This document shows positions 7,961-15,572 of a stretch of DNA of 40,816 nucleotides, piece after piece (position 1 is the first letter of the stretch; each line of letters starts with the position of its first letter). The position numbers and the translations under genes are program-made. The stretch is from Candidatus Omnitrophota bacterium (GTDB lineage Bacteria; Omnitrophota; Gorgyraeia; B26-G9): contig JAHITE010000074.1 in assembly GCA_018817585.1 (NCBI GenBank), positions 1 through 40,816 of the forward strand, given 5' to 3'. The notes below the pieces were generated by a model. That model saw only the letters and a list, made by a program, of their open reading frames with translations. It made no database searches and was not told the DNA's origin.

Positions 7961-8995
7961 ATGTCGCAGTTGCGCAAAGATCCGATTATCGGCAGATGGG
8001 TAATTATTTCCACAGAACGGGGCAAACGGCCGCATGATTTTGTGGTTCAAAAAGATCCGGAGGTACTGCCGGAAAAACAATGTTTATTTTGCCAAGGCCA
8101 GGAGGCTGATACTCCGGCGGAAATTTATGCTGCGCGCGAATCAAATACACTAGCAAATGCCTCGGGTTGGTATGTGCGGGTGCTTCCCAATATAGATCCT
8201 TTGATGCAAAGCAGCGGTGATATCGGGCGCAGGGGAATGGGCATGTTTGATTTAATGAACGCGATTGGGGCGCATGAATTAATTGTGGAAACGCCAAAGC
8301 ATATTGCTAATATCGCTGATCTGGATATTGCTCAGATAAATCAGGTGTTTAAAGTTTATGTGCAGAGAACGCGGGAACTGGAAAAAGATCCTCGGATTAA
8401 ATATGTTCTGATTTCTAAAAATTACGGGATTGCTGCCGGGGCTAGTCCGATAAAACATTCGCGTACGCAATTAATCGCTTTGCCAGTTAATCCCAAAAGA
8501 GTTAAAGAAGAACTTGCCGGAGCCAGACGTTATTATGAATTCCGTGAGCGCTGTATTTTCTGCGATATGATCGAGCATGAGATTGAAAAGCAGGTACGGA
8601 TTGTTGACCGGATGGATGGGTTTATTGCTTTTTGCCCATATGCTTCGCGTTTTCCGTTTGAAGTATGGGTCTTACCGGAAGATCATTCCGCGGATTTTTT
8701 TAATCTTAAAAATACCGAAGGCTTAGCTAAAATAATGAAATCAGTTACGCGTAAGCTGTCTGTATCCTTACAGGATCCGCCGTATAATTATATTATTCAT
8801 ACCGCGCCTTTTCGCCGGATGACTTCCCCGGAGTATTGGAAAACCATTGATTATGATTATCATTGGCATATAGAGATTATGCCGCGGTTGACAAAAGTCG
8901 CGGGTTTTGAATTGGGCAGTGGTTTTTATATCAATCCCACACCTCCGGAAGCGGCTGCTGAGTTTTTAAATCAGCAGCAGGGAGAAAAACAATAA
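7961..8995 (+). CDS. GalT-family nucleotidyltransferase paralogue lacking the catalytic His
   Basis: A 344-residue member of the galactose-1-phosphate uridylyltransferase family (HIT superfamily). The fold signature is intact: paired cysteines C41/C44 and C198/C201, the HWH motif at 301-303, and FYINP near the C-terminus. The active-site motif, which in the family is H-x-H-x-Q with the second His as nucleophile, here reads H166-S-R168-T-Q170, so the nucleophile is arginine. The upstream NHG is NYG (Y155). The neighbouring paralogue keeps both. It may be non-catalytic, regulatory, or a partner subunit of the second copy; the reading frame is intact, so it is not an obvious pseudogene. The stop overlaps the next start by 1 base (TAATG). 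Confidence 0.85.
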   Translation: MSQLRKDPIIGRWVIISTERGKRPHDFVVQKDPEVLPEKQCLFCQGQEADTPAEIYAARESNTLANASGWYVRVLPNIDPLMQSSGDIGRRGMGMFDLMNAIGAHELIVETPKHIANIADLDIAQINQVFKVYVQRTRELEKDPRIKYVLISKNYGIAAGASPIKHSRTQLIALPVNPKRVKEELAGARRYYEFRERCIFCDMIEHEIEKQVRIVDRMDGFIAFCPYASRFPFEVWVLPEDHSADFFNLKNTEGLAKIMKSVTRKLSVSLQDPPYNYIIHTAPFRRMTSPEYWKTIDYDYHWHIEIMPRLTKVAGFELGSGFYINPTPPEAAAEFLNQQQGEKQ

Positions 8996-9990
8996 TGCAG
9001 CAGCTAAGGCGCGATCCGATATTAGGGCGGTGGATAATTGTTCAGGATGAAAAACAAATTTCTCCCAATGATTATATTGAACAGTCTGTAGGCGCGAAAC
9101 AGATTGGAAAATTTTGCCCTTTTTGCGTGGGCAATGAAGCTAAAAGTCCGCCGGATATTTTTGTTGATAAAACCCCGGGAGCAGAGCAATCCTGGAATCT
9201 GCGGGTTATTGCTAATAAATTTCCGGCTTTACGGATTGAAGGGGATTTAGATCGTCAGGGGATTGGGATCTATGATCAGATGAATGGTATAGGAGCGCAT
9301 GAAGTAATAATCGAAACTCCTGATCATCAAAAGGATATTGCTGATCTTAGCACTGAAGAAGCCGCGAAAATAATTTTTGCTTATAAGCAGCGTTTTCTTG
9401 ATTTAAAACAAGACAGCCGTTTTCAATATATTCTTATATTTAAAAACCATGGTCAAAGTGCCGGCGCTTCTTTGGAGCATTCGCATTCTCAGCTGATTGC
9501 TCTGCCGATTGTTCCGAAAAAAATAAAAGAAGCCTTAAGAGGCGCGGAGAAATATTATGGGTTTAAAGAACGCTGTGTTTATTGTGATATTATTGATCAG
9601 GAACTGGAAGCTCAGGAGCGAATGATTTGTGAGAATGAAAATTTTCTCGCCTTTAGTCCTTTTGCCGCCTGCACGCCTTTTGAAATCTGGATTTTACCGA
9701 AAAAACATTGCTCACATTTTTACCTGATTAGCGAAGACTTGCTGTATGATTTTTCCGCTATTTTAAAGGATGTTTTATGGCGTTTGAAAAAAATCTTGAC
9801 AGATCCGCCGTTTAATTTTATTATTAACACTGCTCCTATTCAGCATGAACAGGAGCTTGGTTTTTATCACTGGCATATGCAGATTCTGCCAAAGCTTACC
9901 AGGGCTGCTGGTTTTGAATGGGGGACAGGTTTTTATATCAATCCCAGCCCACCAGAACAAACCGCAAAGCTGTTGCGCGAGGTTGTTTAA
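8995..9990 (+). CDS. galT: Galactose-1-phosphate uridylyltransferase family, catalytic copy
   Basis: A 331-residue GalT-family enzyme that swaps UMP between UDP-sugar and sugar-1-phosphate (Leloir pathway, or the related ADP-glucose phosphorylase activity). Zinc-type cysteines C41/C44 and C194/C197, the N-H-G block at 151-153, active site H162-S-H164-S-Q166 with H164 the expected nucleophile, and the second-domain HWH at 292-294 are all present. It is clearly a tandem paralogue of the preceding gene, and the 1-base TAATG overlap means coupled translation. No galK or galE is in the window, so the true sugar substrate is open. Confidence 0.88.
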   Translation: MQQLRRDPILGRWIIVQDEKQISPNDYIEQSVGAKQIGKFCPFCVGNEAKSPPDIFVDKTPGAEQSWNLRVIANKFPALRIEGDLDRQGIGIYDQMNGIGAHEVIIETPDHQKDIADLSTEEAAKIIFAYKQRFLDLKQDSRFQYILIFKNHGQSAGASLEHSHSQLIALPIVPKKIKEALRGAEKYYGFKERCVYCDIIDQELEAQERMICENENFLAFSPFAACTPFEIWILPKKHCSHFYLISEDLLYDFSAILKDVLWRLKKILTDPPFNFIINTAPIQHEQELGFYHWHMQILPKLTRAAGFEWGTGFYINPSPPEQTAKLLREVV

Positions 9991-10036
9991 AAATTCTGCA
10001 GGCTAATAATCGGTTGATTTGAAAGGAGGCATTATA

Positions 10037-11044
10037 ATGGGAGTACGTATTGCAATTAATGGTTTTGGAAGAATTGGAAGACATGTTTTTAAGATTGCCA
10101 TGGCAAATAAGAATATCGAGGTTGTCGCGATCAATGATCTTACTAACGCGAAAACGCTTGCGCATTTGCTGAAGTATGATTCTGTGTACGGAAGATATGA
10201 TAAGAAGGTGTCTGTAGACGGAAACGCGATAGTTGTGGATGGAAAGAAGATTGAGATTTCGGCAATCAAAGATCCTAAACAGCTGCCGTGGAAGGCGTTG
10301 AAAATTGATATTGTTATTGAGTCAACTGGAGTGTTTAGATCAAAAGAACAGACAATGTGGCATGTTGAAGCCGGTGCGAAAAAAGTTATTTTGACTGTAC
10401 CGTCAAAAGACAAAATTGATAATACAATTGTTTTAGGGGTAAATGATTCCAGCCTCAAAGCAAGTGATATTGTTGTTTCCAACGCTTCATGCACAACCAA
10501 CTGTCTCGCGCCGATAGCGAAAGTTTTAAATGATAATTTTGGTATAGAGGAAGGGTTAATGACCACAATTCATTCTTATACTAATGATCAGGTAATTCTT
10601 GATTTTCCGCATAGTGATTTAAGAAGAGCGCGTGCCGCGGCTCTTTCGATGATTCCAACAACAACCGGAGCGGCATCAGCTGTGGGATTAGTTATTCCTG
10701 AGCTTAATGGAAAATTAAATGGTTTATCTATTAGGGTTCCTACGCCAACTGGTTCTTTGGTTGATTTGGTTGTGAAATTAAAGAAAGATGCTTCAGTTGA
10801 AGCCGTAAACGCGGCACTCAAAGCAGCGGCTGAAACCACAATGAAAGGTATTCTTGCTTATTGTGAAGATCCGATTGTTTCCGCTGATGTTATAAAAGAT
10901 TCACATTCTTCAGTAGTTGATGCTTTGAGCACAATGAAAATCGGTGTGGGCATGATTAAAGTACTTTCTTGGTATGATAATGAATGGGGATATTCAAACA
11001 GAGTAGTTGATTTGATTAATCTTATCGCGTCAAAAGGACTTTAA
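10037..11044 (+). CDS. gap: Glyceraldehyde-3-phosphate dehydrogenase
   Basis: A 335-residue NAD-dependent GAPDH of glycolysis. NAD-binding INGFGRIGR is at residues 7-15, D34 in INDLT points to NAD rather than NADP, the active site ASCTTNCLAP is at 150-159 with catalytic C152, and H179 completes the pair. The C-terminal WYDNEWGYS signature is also present. The longer ORF start at 10019 reads through the ribosome site; AAAGGAGG lies about 8 bases before ATG 10037, which I use. The gene is followed by a strong intrinsic terminator, so transcription of the block probably ends here. Confidence 0.97.
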   Translation: MGVRIAINGFGRIGRHVFKIAMANKNIEVVAINDLTNAKTLAHLLKYDSVYGRYDKKVSVDGNAIVVDGKKIEISAIKDPKQLPWKALKIDIVIESTGVFRSKEQTMWHVEAGAKKVILTVPSKDKIDNTIVLGVNDSSLKASDIVVSNASCTTNCLAPIAKVLNDNFGIEEGLMTTIHSYTNDQVILDFPHSDLRRARAAALSMIPTTTGAASAVGLVIPELNGKLNGLSIRVPTPTGSLVDLVVKLKKDASVEAVNAALKAAAETTMKGILAYCEDPIVSADVIKDSHSSVVDALSTMKIGVGMIKVLSWYDNEWGYSNRVVDLINLIASKGL

Positions 11045-11081
11045 ACTTAATAGTAGTTTGTAGTCTTAAGTAATAACATCA

Positions 11082-11112
11082 GGGGTAGAAAATTTTTCTA
11101 CCCCTTTTTTTT
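11082..11112 (+). terminator. Intrinsic terminator after gap
   Basis: A perfect 10-bp stem GGGGTAGAAA / TTTCTACCCC (11082-11091 / 11095-11104) with an ATT loop is followed directly by eight Ts. This is a textbook rho-independent terminator on the + strand. Confidence 0.92.
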
Positions 11113-11121
11113 GGAGAAAAT

Positions 11122-11622
11122 ATGAAAAATAAATTTAAGGGGAAATTAATCAAGGTTTTTACTAAAAAAACACGATTGCCTAATGGGGAAATTATAAATC
11201 TTGAAATAGTTAAACATCCCGGGGCAGTGCTTATTGTTCCGTTTGTAAATAAAAATAAAATTATTTTACTAAAACAGTATCGTCCAGTGATTGACCAATA
11301 TTTGTACGAATTACCAGCAGGAACTTTGGAAGCCAATGAATCAGAGCTTTCCTGCGCTAAGCGCGAACTTATTGAAGAAACAGGATATTCAACTAAAAAA
11401 ATCAAGAAAATAGGCCAAATTTATCCTTGTCCCGGTTATTCTACGGAAAAAATTATATTTTTCACTGCCCAGGATCTAACTACGCGCGGGAATCTGCTGG
11501 AAAAAGATGAGATAATTCAGAGTAATATATACACAAAAGAGCAAATTAATAAATTATTCAAAAAAGGGAAGATAGTAGATGCAAAGACAATCTGCGCTTT
11601 AAACATGATCGGTTGGATTTAA
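11122..11622 (+). CDS. Nudix hydrolase, ADP-ribose pyrophosphatase type
   Basis: A 166-residue Nudix protein. The Nudix box is complete: G67-x5-E73-x7-R81-E-L-x-E85-E86-x-G88. The sequence just before it (LLKQYRP ... YELPAG) is typical of ADP-ribose/ADP-sugar pyrophosphatases, which hydrolyse nucleoside diphosphate sugars to AMP and sugar phosphate. The length fits. ATG 11122 follows a TTGGAGA ribosome site. It begins 10 bases after the gap terminator's U-run, so it needs read-through or its own promoter, which I do not see clearly. Confidence 0.9.
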   Translation: MKNKFKGKLIKVFTKKTRLPNGEIINLEIVKHPGAVLIVPFVNKNKIILLKQYRPVIDQYLYELPAGTLEANESELSCAKRELIEETGYSTKKIKKIGQIYPCPGYSTEKIIFFTAQDLTTRGNLLEKDEIIQSNIYTKEQINKLFKKGKIVDAKTICALNMIGWI

Positions 11623-11839
11623 CGCTCTGATCATTAGAAAAAAAGCAATTTTTGTGTCTAGAATTATTGATTTTGTCGGGGACTATACTACTTGACAATA
11701 GTTACCATATATGCTATTATCAAAATGTTTAAATACGTGAATTTTATTCATATTTTCGCAAAAGATATTCCAGCCTTTTCCAGGAGGGGTGTGTTTGTAT
11801 TAAAATGGATTTGCTGTTTTTACAAATTACGAGGTTAAA
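11623..11839 (+). other. Promoter-bearing leader region before the regulator gene
   Basis: A 217-base gap without a supported gene. It carries the strong promoter at 11692-11720 and, after the predicted start site near 11727, about 113 bases of 5' UTR. The leader contains a strong Shine-Dalgarno-like AGGAGGGG (11782-11789) that serves no convincing ORF: the only starts at useful distance give 2-15 codons. Confidence 0.5.
11692..11720 (+). promoter_or_regulatory. Strong sigma70 promoter of the envelope cluster
   Basis: A perfect TTGACA (11692-11697), 17-bp spacer and TATTAT -10 (11715-11720), preceded by TGC, which makes an extended -10. It is the best promoter on the + strand in the window and points at the MerR-like gene and the 15-kb cluster behind it. 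Confidence 0.8.
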
Positions 11840-12070
11840 ATGGAAGAAATTATAACTGCTATGGACGTGGTAAGAAAGTATAATATATCTTATCAGACAT
11901 TGAATCACTATACAAATTTCGGTTTGCTTAATGCTATTAGACGAAGAGGTTTTGGCAATAAGCGTTTTTATAGTGCTGTTGAAGTGGAAACCAACTTAAA
12001 TAAAATCGATGAATTAAAGGGTAAAGGATATCCTTTAAAGATTATCGCGAAAATGTTGGATAATGCTTAA
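11840..12070 (+). CDS. Small MerR-like winged-helix DNA-binding protein
   Basis: A 76-residue protein consisting almost only of a MerR-type helix-turn-helix domain: a predicted recognition unit around residues 6-30 (DVVRKYNISYQTLNHYTNFG), a basic RRRGFGNKRFY wing at about 34-44, then helices ending in KGYPLKIIAKML. It lacks an effector domain and dimer coiled coil, so it is a stand-alone DNA binder, likely a regulator or a phage-type excisionase-like protein. It is the first gene behind the strong promoter at 11692 and is separated from the export cluster by a hairpin and leader ORF, so I infer that it regulates that cluster or its own promoter. AGG in TACGAGG gives a modest ribosome site. 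Confidence 0.75.
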   Translation: MEEIITAMDVVRKYNISYQTLNHYTNFGLLNAIRRRGFGNKRFYSAVEVETNLNKIDELKGKGYPLKIIAKMLDNA

Positions 12071-12117
12071 GTCTATAAATTTTTAGCATGTAATTATCAG
12101 GGAAGAGGATTTTTTAA

Positions 12118-12222
12118 ATGGATTTTAAGAGATTGTTTAATCTTTTAATGAGAAATATCAAGCTGTGTTTTATGTATTCGCGCATAAAACATGGCTTTTT
12201 ATTTTTTAAGGAGATTTTATGA
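12118..12222 (+). CDS. Leader ORF of 34 codons overlapping the terminator hairpin
   Basis: An ORF of 34 codons beginning MDFKRLFNLLMRN and ending FFKEIL. It has a plausible ribosome site (GAAGAGGA, 12102-12109). It runs through the whole hairpin at 12161-12207 and stops inside the ATGA overlap with the ExeA-like gene (stop 12220-12222, next ATG 12219). The product is basic and hydrophobic with no recognisable domain. The position suggests a leader peptide whose translation melts the hairpin and couples to the downstream gene; that is inference from architecture. Such a short ORF could also be chance, though the ribosome site, absence of stops across 105 bases of T-rich sequence and ATGA junction argue against it. 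Confidence 0.5.
   Translation: MDFKRLFNLLMRNIKLCFMYSRIKHGFLFFKEIL
12161..12207 (+). terminator. Terminator/attenuator hairpin before the ExeA-like gene
   Basis: A 14-bp stem AGCTGTGTTTTATG / CATAAAACATGGCT (12161-12174 / 12183-12196) with two G-U pairs and an 8-base loop, followed by TTTT-A-TTTTTT. It has the form of an intrinsic terminator but sits between the regulator and the cluster it seems to precede, so attenuation is a likely role. Confidence 0.75.
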
Positions 12223-13079
12223 GCTATTACAAAATTTTAGGATTTGAAAAAGAACCTTTTTCCACAAGCCCTGACCCGATGTTTTTTTATGAATCCCGCG
12301 AGCATGATATGGCTTTAACTAATTTAATGATTGAGCTGCGGCTTAAACGCGGACTGGGAGTTATTTTAGGGGATGTGGGGACTGGGAAGACAACACTTAG
12401 CCGTAAGCTGTATCAGCTGATAAAATCACAAGAAGGATTTATCTGTCATATGATGCTTGATCCGGTTTATAATGATGAAGAGGTATTCCTTACATCGCTT
12501 GCCCGCAATTTTGATATTGAAGTAGCTAAAGACGGGCCAAGGATTCTAAATTTAAAAGAAGCTCTCGAGAAGTTTTTATTTCAAAAAGGGGTGGAAGAAG
12601 GTAAGACTATTGTGCTGATTATTGATGAGGCGCAAAAGTTAAATGAATTAACCCTTGAGTGTTTGCGGGTTTTGCTTAATTATGAAACAAATGAATATAA
12701 GTTATTACAGTTAGTTTTATTGGGACAAATGGAACTTCACTCTAAGTTGATTAACATTCCTAATTTTATTGACCGGATAAGTTTTAAGTTTACTTTAAAT
12801 CCTTTGGATGAATATGAGTCTCGTAAAATGATTGAATATCGGATTCGCCAGGCTGGATATAAATCAAACATGCATTTGTTTCTAGATACAGCAATCAGAG
12901 CAATTCATCAAAACACTAAGGGCTATCCGCGAAGAATGAATATGCTCTGTCATAAAGCCTTAAAACGCTTGGTGATGAGAAATAAATTTGTGATTGATGA
13001 GGATTTAATCAAGGAAATCGTGGGAGAGGAAATCCAGCAAGGATTGCATTGGGTTAGGCAGCCAAGTGTAATTGCCTGA
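12219..13079 (+). CDS. ExeA/GspA-like AAA+ ATPase
   Basis: A 286-residue ATPase of the ExeA/GspA family, which in type II secretion helps secretins assemble through the peptidoglycan; close relatives occur in exopolysaccharide/exosortase loci. The family N-terminus Y-Y-K-I-L-G-F-x3-P-F is present at residues 3-14, Walker A GDVGTGKTT at 51-59 and Walker B IVLIIDEAQ at 131-139. It ends after the AAA+ core and has neither a transmembrane segment nor the C-terminal peptidoglycan-binding domain of ExeA, so it resembles the shorter cytoplasmic versions. AAGGAG sits about 7 bases upstream of the ATG. It opens the cluster and is followed by a GspC-like gene after 14 bases. Confidence 0.9.
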   Translation: MSYYKILGFEKEPFSTSPDPMFFYESREHDMALTNLMIELRLKRGLGVILGDVGTGKTTLSRKLYQLIKSQEGFICHMMLDPVYNDEEVFLTSLARNFDIEVAKDGPRILNLKEALEKFLFQKGVEEGKTIVLIIDEAQKLNELTLECLRVLLNYETNEYKLLQLVLLGQMELHSKLINIPNFIDRISFKFTLNPLDEYESRKMIEYRIRQAGYKSNMHLFLDTAIRAIHQNTKGYPRRMNMLCHKALKRLVMRNKFVIDEDLIKEIVGEEIQQGLHWVRQPSVIA

Positions 13080-13093
13080 TTTCCGATTAATAT

Positions 13094-13762
13094 ATGGCAG
13101 AAAAAACTCCAGAAAAACGCTTATTAGAGATCATTGAAGGGAAAAGTGATAAAATCCCTAGACCGTCTCCGATTAGAATGGGAAATAAGTATTTATCTCT
13201 TGGCTCCTTGCGGGCGCGAATTGCTTTTTTTAAAGAAAGTTTTAGTTTTAAGCCGGTTGGCGGAAAAAGTGTTTTCCAGGATTTAAAACAGATCAATGTT
13301 TTATTGCAAGGCGCGATTGGGATAGCAATAATTATCTTAGGAATATTTATCCGGATTGAGATTAACGGTACAGATCAGGCGGCATTGCTTGTTGGGCGGG
13401 ACGCGCAAGCAAATGTGGTTAGCGAATCAATTGAAATTATCTCGCTGTTGAAAGAAAAGCAATTTTATTTGGAGAAAGCGGAAGTTAGAGATGTTTTTCA
13501 AATGGGATTCGCGAAAAGAAAAGAAGTTGATTTTAAAGAAGAAGATATTAATAAAATTTCGAAACTCTCTGAATTGACAAAGAATTTTAAATTGGTGGGC
13601 ATTTCTTGGAGTGATGCCCCAGACGCGATTATTGAAAACCCGGAAATTGATAAAACCTATTTTGTCCGGAAGGGTTATATGATCGATGATATTAAAGTTT
13701 ATGATATTCAAAAAGATCGGGTTGTTCTTAGGTATAAAGGTGAAGAGGTTGAAATCAGATGA
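13094..13762 (+). CDS. GspC/PilP-like inner-membrane clamp protein
   Basis: A 222-residue bitopic protein: cytoplasmic N-terminus, one membrane helix at about residues 69-88, a helical linker, then a C-terminal beta domain (about 160-222) with the pattern of the GspC homology region / PilP: LVGISWSD, a hydrophobic FVRKGYMI and a final VVLRYKGEEVEI. In type II systems this domain docks on the secretin N0 domain. Identification rests on topology, the domain's look and its place directly before a secretin, not on a strong signature. No PDZ domain follows. Its stop overlaps the secretin start by 4 bases (ATGA), so the two are translated together. Confidence 0.72.
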   Translation: MAEKTPEKRLLEIIEGKSDKIPRPSPIRMGNKYLSLGSLRARIAFFKESFSFKPVGGKSVFQDLKQINVLLQGAIGIAIIILGIFIRIEINGTDQAALLVGRDAQANVVSESIEIISLLKEKQFYLEKAEVRDVFQMGFAKRKEVDFKEEDINKISKLSELTKNFKLVGISWSDAPDAIIENPEIDKTYFVRKGYMIDDIKVYDIQKDRVVLRYKGEEVEIR

Positions 13763-15570
13763 GTAAAAAATATATCGCGGTTAGTTTAATTGCATTTTTT
13801 ATCCTGATTAACTTTGAATTTGTTTTGGCACAAGATACTGGAGCTGCAACTCCTCTGATTGCGCCATCCCAGCCTAAGATTACAGTTTTGAATGAAGGGA
13901 TTGACGGAGTTATTTCATTGGATTTGCGAAAAATCGATATCAATGATGCTTTGAAATATTTTTCATTAAAAAGCGGACTTAATATCGTAACAACAAAATC
14001 TGTTGCCGGCCGGATAACGCTTGTAGTTGAGTCTGTTCCAGTCCAGGATGTATTTGATATTATGCTTCGTTCAAATGGCTTGGCTTATGATAAAGTGGGC
14101 GATATTTATAATGTTATGACTCAGCAGGAATACGCGGTGCTTTATGGTAAGAATTTTTTTGATATCCGCAAGGTAAAAGTTTTTCATCTGGATTACGCGA
14201 TCCCGGAACAGGCATTTAATTTATTAGAGGCAGTTAAAAGTGATGTCGGTAGAATCCTGGTTGATCAGGAATCAGGGAATATCCTATGCATGGATTCTCC
14301 ATTAAATCTTCAGCGGATGGAAGAACTTCTTAGCCAATTTGAGAAAAAGAATATTGTAAAGATTTTTACATTGAATTATGCCAAAGCTAAGATTGTGGAG
14401 GAGACTTTAAGTTATAGGCTATCCGGGAAAAAAGTCGGATCAATTAAAGCTGATGAACGGCTTAATCAGGTTATTGTTCAGGCTTTTCCTAAAAGAATGG
14501 AAGAGATAGAGGAATTAATTAAGGCTTTAGACCAGAAAACAAAAGAAGTTTTAATTGATATTAAGATTGTGAAATCAAAGATTTCAGATGGGACGGATAA
14601 AGGGGTTGAATGGGAAGGCTTATTTGATGCTGCTTCTGATTCTAATAGCTTAACTTATATTGGATCAGCTCCGTTTACTTCTGTTGGCTCGGCAACTGCT
14701 GATTGGCGTTCCCGCCGGCAGGTTTATGAAGATGTGGGAAATGTGGGGTCATACCCGTTTAGCGGTACAACATCGGTTTATAATAGCAGCAGCGCGATAG
14801 TCGGTTTAGATAGTATGCATCTCGGGATTATTGGCGGCAATGATTTGGATATGGTATTAACTTATATTCAGACAGTTACATCTTCTAAGCTGCTTTCTAA
14901 TCCCAAGATCGCGGTAACCAATAATCAAGAAGCAAGAATTCACGTTGGCGCGCGTGAGGCATATGTAACCACAACCACGACTACCGGGCAATCAACCAGT
15001 ACGATATCAGAAGACGTGCAATTTATTGATATTGGTATTCAAATGGATGTTGTTCCGCGAATCAATGAAGATGGATTTATTGACTTAAAATTAAAGACGG
15101 AAGTTAGCAGTGTATTACAAACATTAGTTACCCCTACCGGTAATAAGATTCCGATAGTGGATACTTCATTAGCGGAAACAACCGCATTGGTTAAGGATGG
15201 GGCAACGCTTGTTATTGGCGGTTTGCGCCGGGAAGAGAAAGTGCAGATAAAGCAAAGAGTTCCGTTTATCAGCAGCATTCCGATTATCGGTCTTTTATTT
15301 CAGAAATCAAGCGATGTGAAAAATGTGACGGAACTATTAATTATGATCACGCCCACGATTATCAGCGGTGAGGCACTGGTTGCGGCCCAAGGTGATGTTA
15401 TTGGCGCTCCAGGGATAAAACCGTTTCAGAATTATGAACAGATTGATAGAATTAAGGAAGAGCAGGAAAGCTATTTACCGCCGCCACCAGCAAGTGATTT
15501 TGGCGGGATGGAAATTAAAAGTTTTAAACCATACCAAAGAACTTTGATCAAAGACCAAAAAGAGGATTAA
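13759..15570 (+). CDS. Secretin, GspD/PilQ-like outer-membrane channel (copy 1)
   Basis: A 603-residue secretin. It has a signal peptide (residues 1-24, ending FVLA), an N0/STN-like domain at about 50-110 (DLRKIDINDALKYFS), N1-type repeats to about 270, then the secretin beta-barrel domain with VPFISSIPIIGLLF and ELLIMITP near the C-terminus. A proline-rich and charged tail of about 50 residues follows. It has no lipobox and no obvious pilotin-binding S-domain. The gate region carries a threonine run (VTTTTTTGQST). It is strongly similar along its whole length to the second secretin at 17777. The next gene starts 2 bases after the stop. Confidence 0.93.
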   Translation: MSKKYIAVSLIAFFILINFEFVLAQDTGAATPLIAPSQPKITVLNEGIDGVISLDLRKIDINDALKYFSLKSGLNIVTTKSVAGRITLVVESVPVQDVFDIMLRSNGLAYDKVGDIYNVMTQQEYAVLYGKNFFDIRKVKVFHLDYAIPEQAFNLLEAVKSDVGRILVDQESGNILCMDSPLNLQRMEELLSQFEKKNIVKIFTLNYAKAKIVEETLSYRLSGKKVGSIKADERLNQVIVQAFPKRMEEIEELIKALDQKTKEVLIDIKIVKSKISDGTDKGVEWEGLFDAASDSNSLTYIGSAPFTSVGSATADWRSRRQVYEDVGNVGSYPFSGTTSVYNSSSAIVGLDSMHLGIIGGNDLDMVLTYIQTVTSSKLLSNPKIAVTNNQEARIHVGAREAYVTTTTTTGQSTSTISEDVQFIDIGIQMDVVPRINEDGFIDLKLKTEVSSVLQTLVTPTGNKIPIVDTSLAETTALVKDGATLVIGGLRREEKVQIKQRVPFISSIPIIGLLFQKSSDVKNVTELLIMITPTIISGEALVAAQGDVIGAPGIKPFQNYEQIDRIKEEQESYLPPPPASDFGGMEIKSFKPYQRTLIKDQKED

Positions 15571-15572
15571 AA

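Noticed and set aside
14961..15003. Threonine run in the secretins as a repeat expansion or slippage site
   Set aside because: The run is present in both paralogues with different codons, so it is a conserved protein feature rather than a DNA repeat.
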